Below, one piece after another: positions 55,001 through 64,000 of a stretch of DNA of 64,000 nt. How positions within the stretch are numbered: the first letter of the stretch is position 1; each line of letters opens with the position of its first letter. The notes below the pieces were generated by a model that worked only from the letters and a program-made list of their open reading frames with translations, made no database searches and had not been told where the DNA came from. The DNA is from an uncultured Clostridia bacterium (lineage in GTDB: Bacteria; Bacillota; Clostridia; Peptostreptococcales; Anaerovoracaceae): NCBI GenBank assembly GCA_945830395.1, contig CALZYE010000009.1, positions 1 through 64,000 of the forward strand, written 5' to 3'. The translations under genes and the position numbers were made by a program.

Positions 55001-55841
55001 CTGTGAGGAGGATGGCGTAGTACAGAGAATTGAAAGTCGTCAGAACGACAAGACAAGAGTTACGATTATTTCTTCAGAAACAGGTGAAAGCAGAATATAT
55101 GATGTTCCTTTTAACGCAATTGTAATTGTCAAGGAAGGTCAGCAGATCTCTGCAGGCGATAATATAACCCAGGGACCTTTGAATCCGCATGACATATTCC
55201 GTCTGAAAGGCGTAAAGGGAGTGTACGACTACTTGTTGATGGAAGTACAGCGTGTTTACAGAAATCAGGGTGTAGACATCAACGACAAGCACATCGAAAT
55301 TATTGCAAGTCAGATGTTGTCAAAGTTTAAGATTGAAGATCCGGGAGATACGGACCTTTTGCCGGGCGGCATGTATGGAGCCATTGAGCTTGAGGAAGCT
55401 AACAAGGCTGCCTGTGAAAAGGGCGGAACGGAGGCCACCGGAAAACAGCTGCTTCTGGGAATTACAAAGGCATCTCTTGCCACGAATTCATTCTTGTCTG
55501 CAGCATCATTTCAGGAGACAACCAGAGTCCTTACAGACGCCGCAATTAAAGGAAAGACCGACAGACTTTTAGGCCTTAAGGAAAATGTAATCATCGGTAA
55601 GTTGATTCCTGCGGGAACCGGAATGAAACGATATAAGAATATCAAGGTTGATTACGGTGAAAACGAAGAATATATGAACAACTTTGATAAGGTCAGCGAA
55701 GCTTCTGAGTCGGAATTCAAAGAGGAAGAGTTTGTCTTGGAAGGAATCGAAGATTTGGATGCTCCTTTAAACATTCAAGAAGAATTTTCCGATGCCGCAG
55801 AGTCCGAGATTTCCGATGTAATTGTGGAAATTGAGGAATAA
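52026..55841 (+). CDS. rpoC: RNA polymerase beta-prime subunit
   Basis: 1271 residues with a GTG start behind GGGGAG. The zinc site CHCRKYKS / CDRCG, the catalytic NADFDGD motif and the trigger-loop region [16 protein letters not shown] are intact. Full-length. A terminator-like hairpin follows at 55898. Confidence 0.99.
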   Translation: MAENTNNNGYLESSTFESLQIRLASTDKILEWSYGEVTKPETINYRTLKPERDGLFCERIFGPTKDWECHCRKYKSITHKGIICDRCGVEVTKAKVRRERMGHIKLAAPVSHIWYFKGIPSRMGLVLEMTPRNLERILYFASYVVLDPGDTKVTGLVEKQILSEQEYRDAKAAYGNAFRAGMGAEAVKELLKKIDLDALSVVLRKDLREASGQKKIKLIRRLEVVEALRLSGNRPEWMILDVIPVIPPDLRPMVQLDGGRFATSDLNDLYRRVINRNNRLNRLLELGAPDIIVRNEKRMLQEAVDSLIDNGRRGRAVTGPGGRALKSLSDMLKGKQGRFRQNLLGKRVDYSGRSVIVVGPELKFYQCGLPKKMALELFKPFIMKELVEQGFAHNIKNAKRMVEKVKPEVWDVLEGVIKEHPVMLNRAPTLHRLGIQAFEPVLVEGKAIKLHPLVCTAFNADFDGDQMAVHVPLSVEAQAEARFLMLSVNNILAPKDGSPITTPTQDMILGAYYLTYPGTCKKVETAGGKEKISYSMDEFSDKKIDEKNKAEGFVRIPEKGDNKVFTDMDEMLMAYQNGVVSLHAKVKVRVYLDENDHGKIVESTVGRFIFNQGIPQDLGFIDRSVDKYSLEINALCGKKKLGEIIDHCYRVHENTGTVLMLDYIKSIGYRYSTKAAVSIGISDMKIPDSKWEIIDAAQKRVDKYEKEYRRGTITNNERVNNLVETWNKATDQIGDALMDSLEPGNNLNIMATSGARGSKNQIRQIGGMRGLMGTATGKTVEIPIKANFREGLSILEYFISSNGARKGLADTALRTADSGYLTRRLVDVSHNVIVRDYDCGSEDGVEVSAFVDGKEILENLSDRIVGRTAAEDVVDEKTKEVLVEKGTEIDDMTAKEIENRGIETVKIRSIMTCRSKSGVCAKCYGRNLATGEEVNIGEAVGITAAQSIGEPGTQLTMRTFHTGGVAGSDITQGLPRVEELFEARKPKGLAEICEEDGVVQRIESRQNDKTRVTIISSETGESRIYDVPFNAIVIVKEGQQISAGDNITQGPLNPHDIFRLKGVKGVYDYLLMEVQRVYRNQGVDINDKHIEIIASQMLSKFKIEDPGDTDLLPGGMYGAIELEEANKAACEKGGTEATGKQLLLGITKASLATNSFLSAASFQETTRVLTDAAIKGKTDRLLGLKENVIIGKLIPAGTGMKRYKNIKVDYGENEEYMNNFDKVSEASESEFKEEEFVLEGIEDLDAPLNIQEEFSDAAESEISDVIVEIEE

Positions 55842-55897
55842 AAGGATTGCAATGCATTTATGCATGTGATAGAATGAACGATAGTTACGGTCATTTT

Positions 55898-55940
55898 CTG
55901 ACCCTGATACATTTCAGGGTCAGTTTGGCTGTGGTATAAT
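55898..55940 (+). promoter_or_regulatory. Terminator-like hairpin and rpsL promoter
   Basis: CTGACCCTG (55898-55906) pairs with CAGGGTCAG (55915-55923). TATAAT at 55935-55940 with preceding TGG (extended -10) is 25 bases before rpsL. Confidence 0.6.
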
Positions 55941-55964
55941 AATTTATCGAGAAAGGAGAACAGA

Positions 55965-56381
55965 ATGCCTACTATTAACCAGTTAGTACGTCAGGGTAGA
56001 ACCAGTGCAATGAAAAAGTCAGATGCACCTGCTCTTGGAAAGGGAATGAACTCACTTAAGCGTCAGGCTACAGACAACAATTCCCCTCAGAAGAGAGGCG
56101 TTTGCACAGCTGTAAAGACAGTTACACCTAAGAAGCCTAACTCAGCTCTTAGAAAGGTTGCAAGGGTTCGTTTGACCAATGGTATCGAGGTAACAGCATA
56201 CATTCCGGGAATTGGACACAATCTGCAGGAACACAGTGTTGTACTTATCAGAGGCGGAAGAGTTAAAGACCTTCCCGGCGTAAGATACCATATCGTAAGA
56301 GGAACTTTGGATACAGCCGGTGTTAACGACAGAAACCAGGCGCGTTCAAAGTACGGCGCAAAGCGTCCTAAGAAAAAATAA
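55965..56381 (+). CDS. rpsL: 30S ribosomal protein S12
   Basis: 138 residues. Signature [31 protein letters not shown] with the streptomycin-interacting Lys region KKPNSAL, and [24 protein letters not shown] is upstream. Confidence 0.99.
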   Translation: MPTINQLVRQGRTSAMKKSDAPALGKGMNSLKRQATDNNSPQKRGVCTAVKTVTPKKPNSALRKVARVRLTNGIEVTAYIPGIGHNLQEHSVVLIRGGRVKDLPGVRYHIVRGTLDTAGVNDRNQARSKYGAKRPKKK

Positions 56382-56394
56382 GAACCAATTTTGA

Positions 56395-56560
56395 GTAATC
56401 GGGAAACGACGTGCCCCAGCCAGAAGTAAGGCAATTCTGAAACAGCGACAGGCTGTATAGATGAAGGAGCACCCGCGACATCCGAAGGCGTGATGTCGAG
56501 TACCCCCGGACAGACTGATTCACCGGAAAATTGCAGGGTGAGTCAGAGTAATCGTTGTGA
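56395..56560 (+). ncRNA. Structured RNA candidate between rpsL and rpsG
   Basis: The 279-base gap is long for this operon and packed with complementary segments: GCGACATC / GATGTCG (about 56475-56497), CTGATTCACC / GGGTGAGTCAG (about 56516-56548), and a CCAGAAG / CAATTCTG stem around 56418-56440. It begins and ends with GAGTAATCG copies at about 56392 and 56548. It may be a ribosomal-protein binding site (S7 autoregulation sits here in E. coli) or another RNA class; I do not recognise it. Confidence 0.45.
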
Positions 56561-56642
56561 ATGCATTTATATTTTGCGGATCATGCTGATTCCATTATTT
56601 AATATGCTTTTGCGAGGTGAAGAACAGTCATGCAATTATTAA

Positions 56643-57131
<489 letters not shown>

Positions 57132-57145
57132 TAGAGAGGAGAAAC

Positions 57146-59212
57146 ATGGCAGGTAGAGAATTTCCACTGGCTAAGACCAGAAATATTGGAATTATGGCGC
57201 ATATTGATGCGGGAAAAACAACTACCACAGAGCGTATCCTTTTCTATACAGGAAAAACCCATAAAATCGGAGAGACTCACGATGGAGCTTCTCAGATGGA
57301 CTGGATGGAACAGGAGGCTGAGCGTGGTATCACAATCACCTCTGCAGCTACGACTGCCCACTGGAAAGGTCATAGAATTAACATCATTGATACTCCGGGT
57401 CATGTGGACTTTACAGTAGAAGTAGAGAGATCACTTCGTGTACTTGACGGTGCGGTTACAGTTTTGTGCGCTAAGGGAGGAGTTGAACCTCAGTCGGAAA
57501 CGGTTTGGAGACAGGCTGAAGGTTACGGCGTACCGAGAATGATTTTCGTTAATAAGATGGACATTTTGGGTGCTGACTTCTACCGCGTAGTTGGAATGGT
57601 TAAGGACAGGCTGAAGGCTAATGCCGTGCCTGTGCAGCTGCCAATCGGTAAGGAAGAAACCTTTAGAGGTATTATCGACCTTATTACGATGAAAGCGGAG
57701 ATTTATCATGACGATTTAGGTCAGGATTACAGGGAGGAAGAAATCCCTGAAGATATGATGGAACTTGCGCAGGAGTGGAGAGATAAGATGCTTGAGTCCG
57801 TTGCAGAAAGCGACGAAGAACTTATGATGAAATTCCTGGAGGGTGAAGAACTTACAGAAAAAGAGATTAAAGACACCATTCGCAAGATGACCATCAACAA
57901 CGAAATGGTACCTATGTTCTGCGGTTCGGCATACAAGAACAAAGGTGTTCAGCTGATGCTTGACGGTGTTGTGGATTACATGCCTGCACCGATTGACATT
58001 CCGGCTATCAAGGGTATTGACCCTGAAACGGGAGAGGAAACGGAAAGACCTTCAGATGATAAGGCTCCGTTCTCCGCATTGGCATTTAAGATTATGGCTG
58101 ACCCGTATGTAGGTAAGCTTGCATTCTTCCGTGTATACTCGGGAACTCTTGAATCGGGTTCATATGTATACAACTCTACAAAGGGACAGAAGGGAAGAAT
58201 AGGTCGTATACTGCAGATGCACGCTAACAAGAGAGAAGAAATCAATAAGGTTTACTCAGGAGACATAGCTGCGGCAGTAGGTTTGAAAAATGTTACAACA
58301 GGAGATACACTCTGTGATGAAAAGGCGGAAGTTATTTTGGAATCAATGGAATTTCCGGATCCTGTTATCGAGATTGCCATTGAGCCTAAGACAAAAGCCG
58401 GTCAGGAAAAGATGGGTGTTGCTCTTGCAAAACTTGCAGAAGAAGATCCGACTTTTAAGACCTATACAAATGCCGACACAGGTCAGACGATTATTGCAGG
58501 AATGGGCGAGCTTCACTTGGAAATTATCGTAGACAGACTTCTTCGTGAGTTCAAGGTAGAAGCTAATGTAGGTAAGCCACAGGTATCCTACAAAGAAACC
58601 ATTACTACAAATGCTGAGATAGATCACAAATACGCTAAGCAGTCAGGTGGTCACGGTCAGTACGGTCATGTTAAGATTAGAGTATTCCCTAAGGAACCTG
58701 GCGAAGGGTTTGAATTTAAGAACTCCATCGTCGGCGGAGCTATTCCGAAGGAATACATCGGACCTATCGAAGACGGTATTAAATCCGCTATGGAGGTTGG
58801 TCCTGTGGCAGGCTATCAGGTAGTGGATGTGGGCGTTGAACTGTACGACGGTTCATACCACGAAGTCGACTCATCTGAAATGGCATTTAAGGTTGCGGCT
58901 TCCATGGCATTCAGAGAAGCTGCCAAGAAAGCTAAGCCTGTTCTTCTTGAACCGGTATTCAAGGTGGAGGTAAATGTACCTGAAGAATACATGGGAGATG
59001 TTATCGGAGATATCTCAGGAAGACGCGGAAGAATAGAAGGCTCAGATATGAACAACGGCGCTGTTGCCGTTAGAGCGATGGTTCCGCTGTCGGAGATGTT
59101 CGGATATGCAACAGACCTCAGATCAAAGACTCAGGGACGAGGCATCTATGTTATGCAGATGGACCACTTTGAAAAATTACCGGACAGCTTACTGGAAAAG
59201 ATTAATAAATAA
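57146..59212 (+). CDS. fusA: Elongation factor G
   Basis: 688 residues from ATG 57146 behind AGAGGAG; an ATG at 57125 lies within rpsG. G1 [10 protein letters not shown]3 DTPGHVDFT and G4 NKMD are intact, as are domains through the C terminus. Drives ribosome translocation. Confidence 0.98.
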   Translation: MAGREFPLAKTRNIGIMAHIDAGKTTTTERILFYTGKTHKIGETHDGASQMDWMEQEAERGITITSAATTAHWKGHRINIIDTPGHVDFTVEVERSLRVLDGAVTVLCAKGGVEPQSETVWRQAEGYGVPRMIFVNKMDILGADFYRVVGMVKDRLKANAVPVQLPIGKEETFRGIIDLITMKAEIYHDDLGQDYREEEIPEDMMELAQEWRDKMLESVAESDEELMMKFLEGEELTEKEIKDTIRKMTINNEMVPMFCGSAYKNKGVQLMLDGVVDYMPAPIDIPAIKGIDPETGEETERPSDDKAPFSALAFKIMADPYVGKLAFFRVYSGTLESGSYVYNSTKGQKGRIGRILQMHANKREEINKVYSGDIAAAVGLKNVTTGDTLCDEKAEVILESMEFPDPVIEIAIEPKTKAGQEKMGVALAKLAEEDPTFKTYTNADTGQTIIAGMGELHLEIIVDRLLREFKVEANVGKPQVSYKETITTNAEIDHKYAKQSGGHGQYGHVKIRVFPKEPGEGFEFKNSIVGGAIPKEYIGPIEDGIKSAMEVGPVAGYQVVDVGVELYDGSYHEVDSSEMAFKVAASMAFREAAKKAKPVLLEPVFKVEVNVPEEYMGDVIGDISGRRGRIEGSDMNNGAVAVRAMVPLSEMFGYATDLRSKTQGRGIYVMQMDHFEKLPDSLLEKINK

Positions 59213-59216
59213 CCCT

Positions 59217-59248
59217 TTGAGCTGCAAACCGGAAGGTTCGCAGCTCAA
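59217..59248 (+). other. Stem-loop between fusA and tuf
   Basis: TTGAGCTGC (59217-59225) pairs with GCAGCTCAA (59240-59248), with AACC/GGTT inside around GGAA. No T-run follows, so it may protect or process the mRNA rather than terminate it. Confidence 0.6.
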
Positions 59249-59323
59249 AAGTGAATCTGATAACAAACAGCGATCTAACAACAAATTGCTTAATTAGCAA
59301 ATATTTAATCGGAGGAAATAAAA

Positions 59324-60517
59324 ATGGCAAAACAGAAATACGAAAGAACCAAGCCACATATTAACATTGGAACAATAGGACATGTAGACCACGGAAAGAC
59401 AACACTTACAGCGGCAATCACAAAGGTACTGCACGCAAAGTACAATTTGGGAGCAAATGTAGACTTTGACCAGATTGACAAAGCACCGGAAGAAAAGGAA
59501 AGAGGAATCACAATATCCTCAGCCCATGTAGAGTATGAAACCCCAAACAGACACTACGCCCATGTAGACTGCCCCGGCCATGCAGACTATGTAAAGAACA
59601 TGATTACAGGAGCGGCACAGATGGACGGAGCAATTCTTGTTTGTGCGGCAACAGACGGACCTATGCCTCAGACAAGAGAACACATCCTGCTGTCAAGACA
59701 GGTAGGAGTGCCATATATTATCGTATTTTTGAATAAGTGCGACATGGTAGATGACGAAGAGCTGCTTGATTTGGTGGAAATGGAAGTAAGAGAACTTCTG
59801 AGCGAGTATGAATTTCCGGGAGATGATACGCCGATAGTAAGAGGATCAGCGCTGAAGGCACTGGAAGATCCAAGCGGAGAATGGGCAGAGAAGATAGTAG
59901 AGCTTATGGAGGAAGTAGACAGCTATATCCCTGAGCCTGAAAGAGATAACGATAAGCCATTCCTGATGCCTGTAGAGGATGTATTCTCAATTACAGGCCG
60001 CGGAACAGTAGCAACCGGAAGAGTTGAAAGAGGAGTGCTGAAGGTAGGCGATGAAGTAGAAATCGTAGGAATGAGCGAAGAGAGAAGAAAGGTAGTAGTA
60101 ACGGGAGTAGAGATGTTCAGAAAGCTTCTTGATGAGGCGGAGACCGGAGATAACATCGGAGCACTTCTGAGAGGAGTACAGAGAACGGAGATCCAGAGAG
60201 GACAGGTACTTGCGGCACCGGGAACAATCAATCCTCATACAAAGTTCAAGGGACAGGTATATGTACTGAAGAAGGAAGAAGGAGGAAGACATACACCGTT
60301 CTTCAACGGATACAGACCGCAGTTCTATTTCAGAACGACAGATGTAACAGGAGATTTGCAGCTGCCGGAAGGAACAGAGATGTGCATGCCAGGAGACAAT
60401 GTTGTAATGAACATCAGCCTGATAACACCTATTGCAATCGAAGAAGGCTTGAGATTTGCAATCAGAGAAGGCGGAAGAACAGTAGGTTCAGGAGTAGTAA
60501 CGGAAATCATCGAGTAG
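59324..60517 (+). CDS. tuf: Elongation factor Tu
   Basis: 397 residues. [22 protein letters not shown] and NKCD are the G motifs; domains II and III follow. Very even codon choice compared with the neighbours, as expected for a highly expressed gene. GGAGG is upstream; a terminator follows. Confidence 0.99.
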   Translation: MAKQKYERTKPHINIGTIGHVDHGKTTLTAAITKVLHAKYNLGANVDFDQIDKAPEEKERGITISSAHVEYETPNRHYAHVDCPGHADYVKNMITGAAQMDGAILVCAATDGPMPQTREHILLSRQVGVPYIIVFLNKCDMVDDEELLDLVEMEVRELLSEYEFPGDDTPIVRGSALKALEDPSGEWAEKIVELMEEVDSYIPEPERDNDKPFLMPVEDVFSITGRGTVATGRVERGVLKVGDEVEIVGMSEERRKVVVTGVEMFRKLLDEAETGDNIGALLRGVQRTEIQRGQVLAAPGTINPHTKFKGQVYVLKKEEGGRHTPFFNGYRPQFYFRTTDVTGDLQLPEGTEMCMPGDNVVMNISLITPIAIEEGLRFAIREGGRTVGSGVVTEIIE

Positions 60518-60581
60518 GACTTTGCAGTTAGTATCTGCTGCATGATGAGAAGATTTTTATATAGCCTTGTAGAAATGAGAT

Positions 60582-60611
60582 GCCCCCATCGGATAAGGAT
60601 GGGGGCTTTTT
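60582..60611 (+). terminator. Terminator of the str operon
   Basis: GCCCCCATC (60582-60590) pairs with GATGGGGGC (60598-60606), followed by TTTTTA. Confidence 0.92.
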
Positions 60612-60723
60612 AGTTTCACTTTTTCGTGAAATGGAAACAGCAAAGCAAGAAAGAAATGATAAAGGGCAGAATAATCCCACCCCTCGCGCGATCGGTTATA
60701 ATGAACCGTTTGCAGTTTTTATT

Positions 60724-60751
60724 TTGTTAAGATAAGAAGTTGTGATATAAT
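60724..60751 (+). promoter_or_regulatory. Promoter of the dynamin-like gene
   Basis: TTGTTA (60724-60729), 16-base spacer, TATAAT (60746-60751). The rest of 60612-60856 shows nothing else. Confidence 0.6.
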
Positions 60752-60856
60752 TATGGCGTATGAGTATTTTGTTTTTAAAAATGATATTGAGCCGGAATAT
60801 TTTAAGGTTTAGTACTTAAAAATTATATAGGTATGTGAATGATAGAGAGGAATCTT

Positions 60857-62119
60857 ATGTTGGAAAAGTCCGTAAAGGATATGAATATATACGAAAAAAC
60901 CGAGAGAATTTGTGAACTTCTTTCAGATGAGGAGTCTGTATCGGGGGAGCTGGCAAGAGCGGAGAATCTGAGGAGAAAACTTTGTGAAAAAGACATGACC
61001 GTCGCTGTGATAGGACAGTTCAAGAGAGGCAAAAGCGCTTTGTCCAATAGCATATTGGGAGATGAAATCATGCCGGTGGGAATTGTTCCCGTCACAAGTG
61101 CAGTAACAAAGGTTGTTGCAGGGGAAAAGAGAGCCGAGGTTTGCTTTGAAAACGGCAAGGTTGAAGAAGTGGATTTTCGGGACCTGCATATGTACATAAG
61201 TGAGCAGGAAAATAAAAACAACGAGCTTGGAATTAAGGAAGTGGTACTTCATGCACCATCGGAATTTTTAAAGAGAGGTCTTACCTTTGTTGATACCCCC
61301 GGTGTAGGTTCTTTTCATAAGAACAATACGGAGGTTGCGTACGATCACATGAAGGAAAGTGATGCTGTTATTTTTTTGCTTTCCGTGGACAGCCCCATAA
61401 ATCAGATTGAGATTGATTTTTTGAAAAATGCCAGAGAATTTGCCGCGAGATTTTATTTTGCCGTGAACAAGATAGATACAGTCAGCTATGATGAGCTGAA
61501 CACATATTTAGAGTATTGTAAAATGGTTCTTGCCAAGCTTATGGGAGAGGAAAATATAAGAATGTTTCCGGTGAGTGCAAAGACCATGGAAGGAACAGAG
61601 AAGCTGAAGGACGCCATTATTCAGGATTTGAGAGTAAGCCCCGAAAAGATTATGGAGGAATCCACATCAAAGAAACTCTACGACCTTATAAATGACGGAA
61701 TTTCTCAGCTGAACTTCTACTGGAAAGCGATGAATATGGAATATAAGGAGTTGGACGACAGGTTCAATCAGATTGAACTTACGCTGGCGGATATAAGAAG
61801 AAGAGCAGAGAGCTGCCCGGGAGCGTATAATCTCTTTATAAATGAATTCAAGAGAGAACTGTCCGGCAAGGTACATAAGCTATTCGGTATGGAATACCAC
61901 TACGATATTGACCTTTTGAAAATCGGACTTACAGAACTGTCAAAAGAAGAGTTTCTGAAAAAGACGGAGGAGCTGTGCAGCGACTTGTCCGATACCCTCA
62001 ATAGAATTTTGCTCTATCGGGAAGAAAATGCCTATACGGTTTGCCGCAGAATTAACAAGATTAACAGGCTTACAAGGGAACTCAGAAGGATTAGAGACAG
62101 CCTCAAAGCTGAGGCATAG
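60857..62119 (+). CDS. Dynamin-family GTPase
   Basis: 420 residues from ATG 60857 behind GAGAGG; 60839 is an alternative. P-loop GQFKRGKS at 53-60, the switch Thr in VTSAVTKV, DTPGVGSFHKNN and NKIDT. After the G domain comes an alpha-helical region with charged helices. Bacterial dynamin-like proteins act on membranes; target unknown. Single-gene unit. Confidence 0.9.
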   Translation: MLEKSVKDMNIYEKTERICELLSDEESVSGELARAENLRRKLCEKDMTVAVIGQFKRGKSALSNSILGDEIMPVGIVPVTSAVTKVVAGEKRAEVCFENGKVEEVDFRDLHMYISEQENKNNELGIKEVVLHAPSEFLKRGLTFVDTPGVGSFHKNNTEVAYDHMKESDAVIFLLSVDSPINQIEIDFLKNAREFAARFYFAVNKIDTVSYDELNTYLEYCKMVLAKLMGEENIRMFPVSAKTMEGTEKLKDAIIQDLRVSPEKIMEESTSKKLYDLINDGISQLNFYWKAMNMEYKELDDRFNQIELTLADIRRRAESCPGAYNLFINEFKRELSGKVHKLFGMEYHYDIDLLKIGLTELSKEEFLKKTEELCSDLSDTLNRILLYREENAYTVCRRINKINRLTRELRRIRDSLKAEA

Positions 62120-62226
62120 CAAACAGATTAATACAGAGAAAGAAAAAACAGCCTTGATCACCTGAATTCAAAGCTGCTTTCCTTTACGCAAATTATAATT
62201 AAATGTAGGAACCATGAAAATCCAAA

Positions 62227-62616
62227 TTATTTTTTTAGAGAATCACGAATTTCTCTGAGCAAAAGTATCTCCTCTGCAGGTTCGGCAGGGGCTTCTTCTG
62301 CAGCCTCCTCTTCTTTCTTTCTCATGTTGGACAGCTTGTTAATTGACTTTATTATGATGAAAATAACAAGTGCAACTATGATGAAGTTAATAACAGATGA
62401 CAGGAATGCTCCGTATTTGAATGTAACCTGACCGAATGTGGCGGTAAGGGAATCAAGATTGTTGCCTGTGAACAATCCGATGATTGGGTTCAGTATGTTG
62501 TTAACAAGCGATGTTACGATTGCCGTGAAAGCTCCGCCGATGATGATGCCCACTGCCATGTCAAGTACATTGCCCTGCATAGCAAACTCCTTAAATTCCT
62601 TAAAAAATTTTTTCAT
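62227..62616 (-). CDS. mscL: Large-conductance mechanosensitive channel
   Basis: 129 residues. [29 protein letters not shown] is the N-terminal helix and pore, a short loop with NNLDSL, a second helix ([13 protein letters not shown]), and an acidic cytoplasmic helix. Opens under membrane tension to release osmolytes. Confidence 0.98.
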   Translation of the reverse strand: MKKFFKEFKEFAMQGNVLDMAVGIIIGGAFTAIVTSLVNNILNPIIGLFTGNNLDSLTATFGQVTFKYGAFLSSVINFIIVALVIFIIIKSINKLSNMRKKEEEAAEEAPAEPAEEILLLREIRDSLKK

Positions 62617-62777
62617 ATTTCCTCCTCATAAACTCAAAATATTATTTTGACAAATTTTATTATAGTCTATATATACACAGAAAAAGTATAATTAATCTAA
62701 AAAATATAAAATAATTATCCATGGTAAAAAATCAGTCATCAGCCCTAAAATTTCAATGGAAGCGGCGAAAAAAACAT

Positions 62778-62806
62778 TTGCAACTTTTTCATTAATAAGA
62801 TAGAAT
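62778..62806 (+). promoter_or_regulatory. Promoter of the Na/Pi cotransporter
   Basis: TTGCAA (62778-62783), 17 bases, TAGAAT (62801-62806), 37 bases before the ATG. Confidence 0.55.
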
Positions 62807-62843
62807 ATGTTGAGATGTTATATATGTTTGAATGGAGAATAAT

Positions 62844-64000
62844 ATGGATATTTTTTCTTTTTTCACCCTCTTCGGGGGGCTGGCATTTTTTATGTTCGGC
62901 ATGAATCAGATGTCCAGCAGCCTTGAGAAAGTTGCCGGAGGCAAGATGGAGTACATCCTGAACAGGATGACCTCCAATAGATTCAAGGGGCTGGTCTTAG
63001 GTGCGATAATTACCATTGCGATTCAAAGCTCATCGGCAGTTACGGTAATGCTGGTGGGACTTGTGAACTCGGGTATTATGGATATTTCCAATACGGTGGG
63101 AGTCATAATGGGCTCAAATATAGGAACCACCGTTACGGCTTGGATTATGAGTTTGATCGGTGTTTCAAGCGACAATGTATTTGTCAGAATGTTGAAGCCG
63201 GAATCATTTTCGCCTGTTTTAGCCTTTATCGGAATCGTGATGATAATGGTCTGCAAGACCAGTAAAAGAAGAGATATAGGTACCATCTTTGTGGGTTTTG
63301 CCATATTGATGTACGGCATGACCATGATGAGCAGCTCCGTCAGCCCCCTGGCTGAGTCTCCGGTATTTATGGATATCCTTACAGCTTTTAAAAATCCTAT
63401 GCTGGGTATTTTGACGGGTCTTGTGGTTACTGCGGTGATTCAAAGTTCTGCAGCCTCGGTGGGTATGCTTCAGGCTCTTTCGCTTACAGGCGGCATAACC
63501 TACGGAATGGCGCTTCCCATCATAATGGGACAGAATATAGGAACCTGTGCAACTGCGGTGATTTCGAGTATCGGCGTCAGCCGCAACGCAAAGAGAGTGG
63601 CGGTAATCCATATTTCATTTAATGTAATAGGAACTGCCATATTTATGATTATATTCTATGGGCTGCATTCCATATTTAATTTTGCTTTTGCCGACAGAAT
63701 TATCAATCCTGTCGGCATAGCGCTCTGTCACAGTATATTTAACATTGCAACCACACTGCTGTTACTGCCCTTTACCCATGTATTGGTTAAGATTGCTGTT
63801 AAGCTGGTCAAGACCAAGGAAGAAGAGCCTATCGCATTTCTTGATGAGCGTTTGCTGAAGACTCCTACTATAGCCGTAAGTGAAGCCACAAAGCATATTA
63901 ACGATATGGCGGACATGGCAAAAGAGTCCATGAAGCTTGCTATGGAGGTTCTTAAGAACTACGATGAAGAAAAAGTTGAGAAAGTAAAAGAACTTGAGAA
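62844..64000 (+). CDS. Na/Pi cotransporter family protein, 3' end missing
   Basis: 386 codons to the window edge and still open. Two PhoU-like Gate repeats in the membrane: QSSSAVTVMLVGLVNSG near residue 56 and QSSAASVGMLQALSLTGG near residue 197, the inverted NptA/PF02690 repeat. A PhoU-like helical tail begins near 350 (TPTIAVSEATKHIN). Imports phosphate with sodium or regulates it. GGAGAA precedes the ATG. Confidence 0.93.
   Translation, partial: MDIFSFFTLFGGLAFFMFGMNQMSSSLEKVAGGKMEYILNRMTSNRFKGLVLGAIITIAIQSSSAVTVMLVGLVNSGIMDISNTVGVIMGSNIGTTVTAWIMSLIGVSSDNVFVRMLKPESFSPVLAFIGIVMIMVCKTSKRRDIGTIFVGFAILMYGMTMMSSSVSPLAESPVFMDILTAFKNPMLGILTGLVVTAVIQSSAASVGMLQALSLTGGITYGMALPIIMGQNIGTCATAVISSIGVSRNAKRVAVIHISFNVIGTAIFMIIFYGLHSIFNFAFADRIINPVGIALCHSIFNIATTLLLLPFTHVLVKIAVKLVKTKEEEPIAFLDERLLKTPTIAVSEATKHINDMADMAKESMKLAMEVLKNYDEEKVEKVKELE

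Overview
The window looks like a low-GC Gram-positive anaerobe of the class Clostridia (order Eubacteriales, possibly the Anaerovoracaceae/Mogibacterium side; the family level is inference). Reasons: AT-rich AGGAGG ribosome binding sites, a desulfoferrodoxin, FeoA-FeoA-FeoB with the Cys-rich FeoB partner, DUF2325/DUF3793/flavodoxin, a YdbC/PC4 protein, a TGS-domain nucleoside kinase, and Gram-positive gene order rpmG-secE-nusG-rplKAJL and rpoBC-rpsL-rpsG-fusA-tuf.

Layout. 1-4740: tRNA-Gly(CCC), then an AT-rich accessory patch with an exported protein and its small membrane partner, a complete IS256-family element, and a 25-bp perfect inverted repeat enclosing another exported protein and a frame-broken small membrane ORF. 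4740-12400: iron block: a DtxR/MntR-type repressor, feoA-feoA-feoB, a Cys-rich FeoB partner, a DUF6110 protein, a P1B ATPase with an odd SCA motif, and a DUF2325-DUF3793-flavodoxin operon; related dyads (TTAG..CTAA type) lie in front of several of these. 12400-19820: MacB-like ABC exporter, CopZ-like HMA protein, exonuclease III, metallophosphoesterase, YdbC/PC4 ssDNA-binding protein, nucleoside kinase. 19820-22740: graveyard of mobile DNA (acetyltransferase-like fragment, ParE/Phd toxin-antitoxin, AraC-tail fragment, 5'-truncated Tn916-type integrase). 22740-37480: threonine aldolase, desulfoferrodoxin, two TetR regulators, a large surface protein, a Crp/Fnr regulator with a rhodanese and CoA-disulfide-reductase pair, proline symporter, YjiH transporter. 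37480-40000: serA tail fragment, an IS256 left-end remnant and a second exported-protein/membrane-protein pair related to the one at 470-1676. 40000-60620: housekeeping transcription/translation genes, interrupted at 43.9-48.0 kb by a cobalamin riboswitch with terminator that precedes a large exported LRR/DUF4430 protein. 60620-64000: dynamin-like GTPase, MscL and a Na/Pi cotransporter running off the window.

How it works together. The repressor, Feo uptake genes, flavodoxin operon and P1B ATPase suggest one metal-homeostasis regulon. The riboswitch gene is the most striking: its product carries a DUF4430 (transcobalamin-C-terminal-like) domain, so an exported protein made when cobalamin is scarce is likely a B12 capture protein. 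The exported-protein/small-membrane-protein pairs next to IS ends form a second possibly undescribed system.
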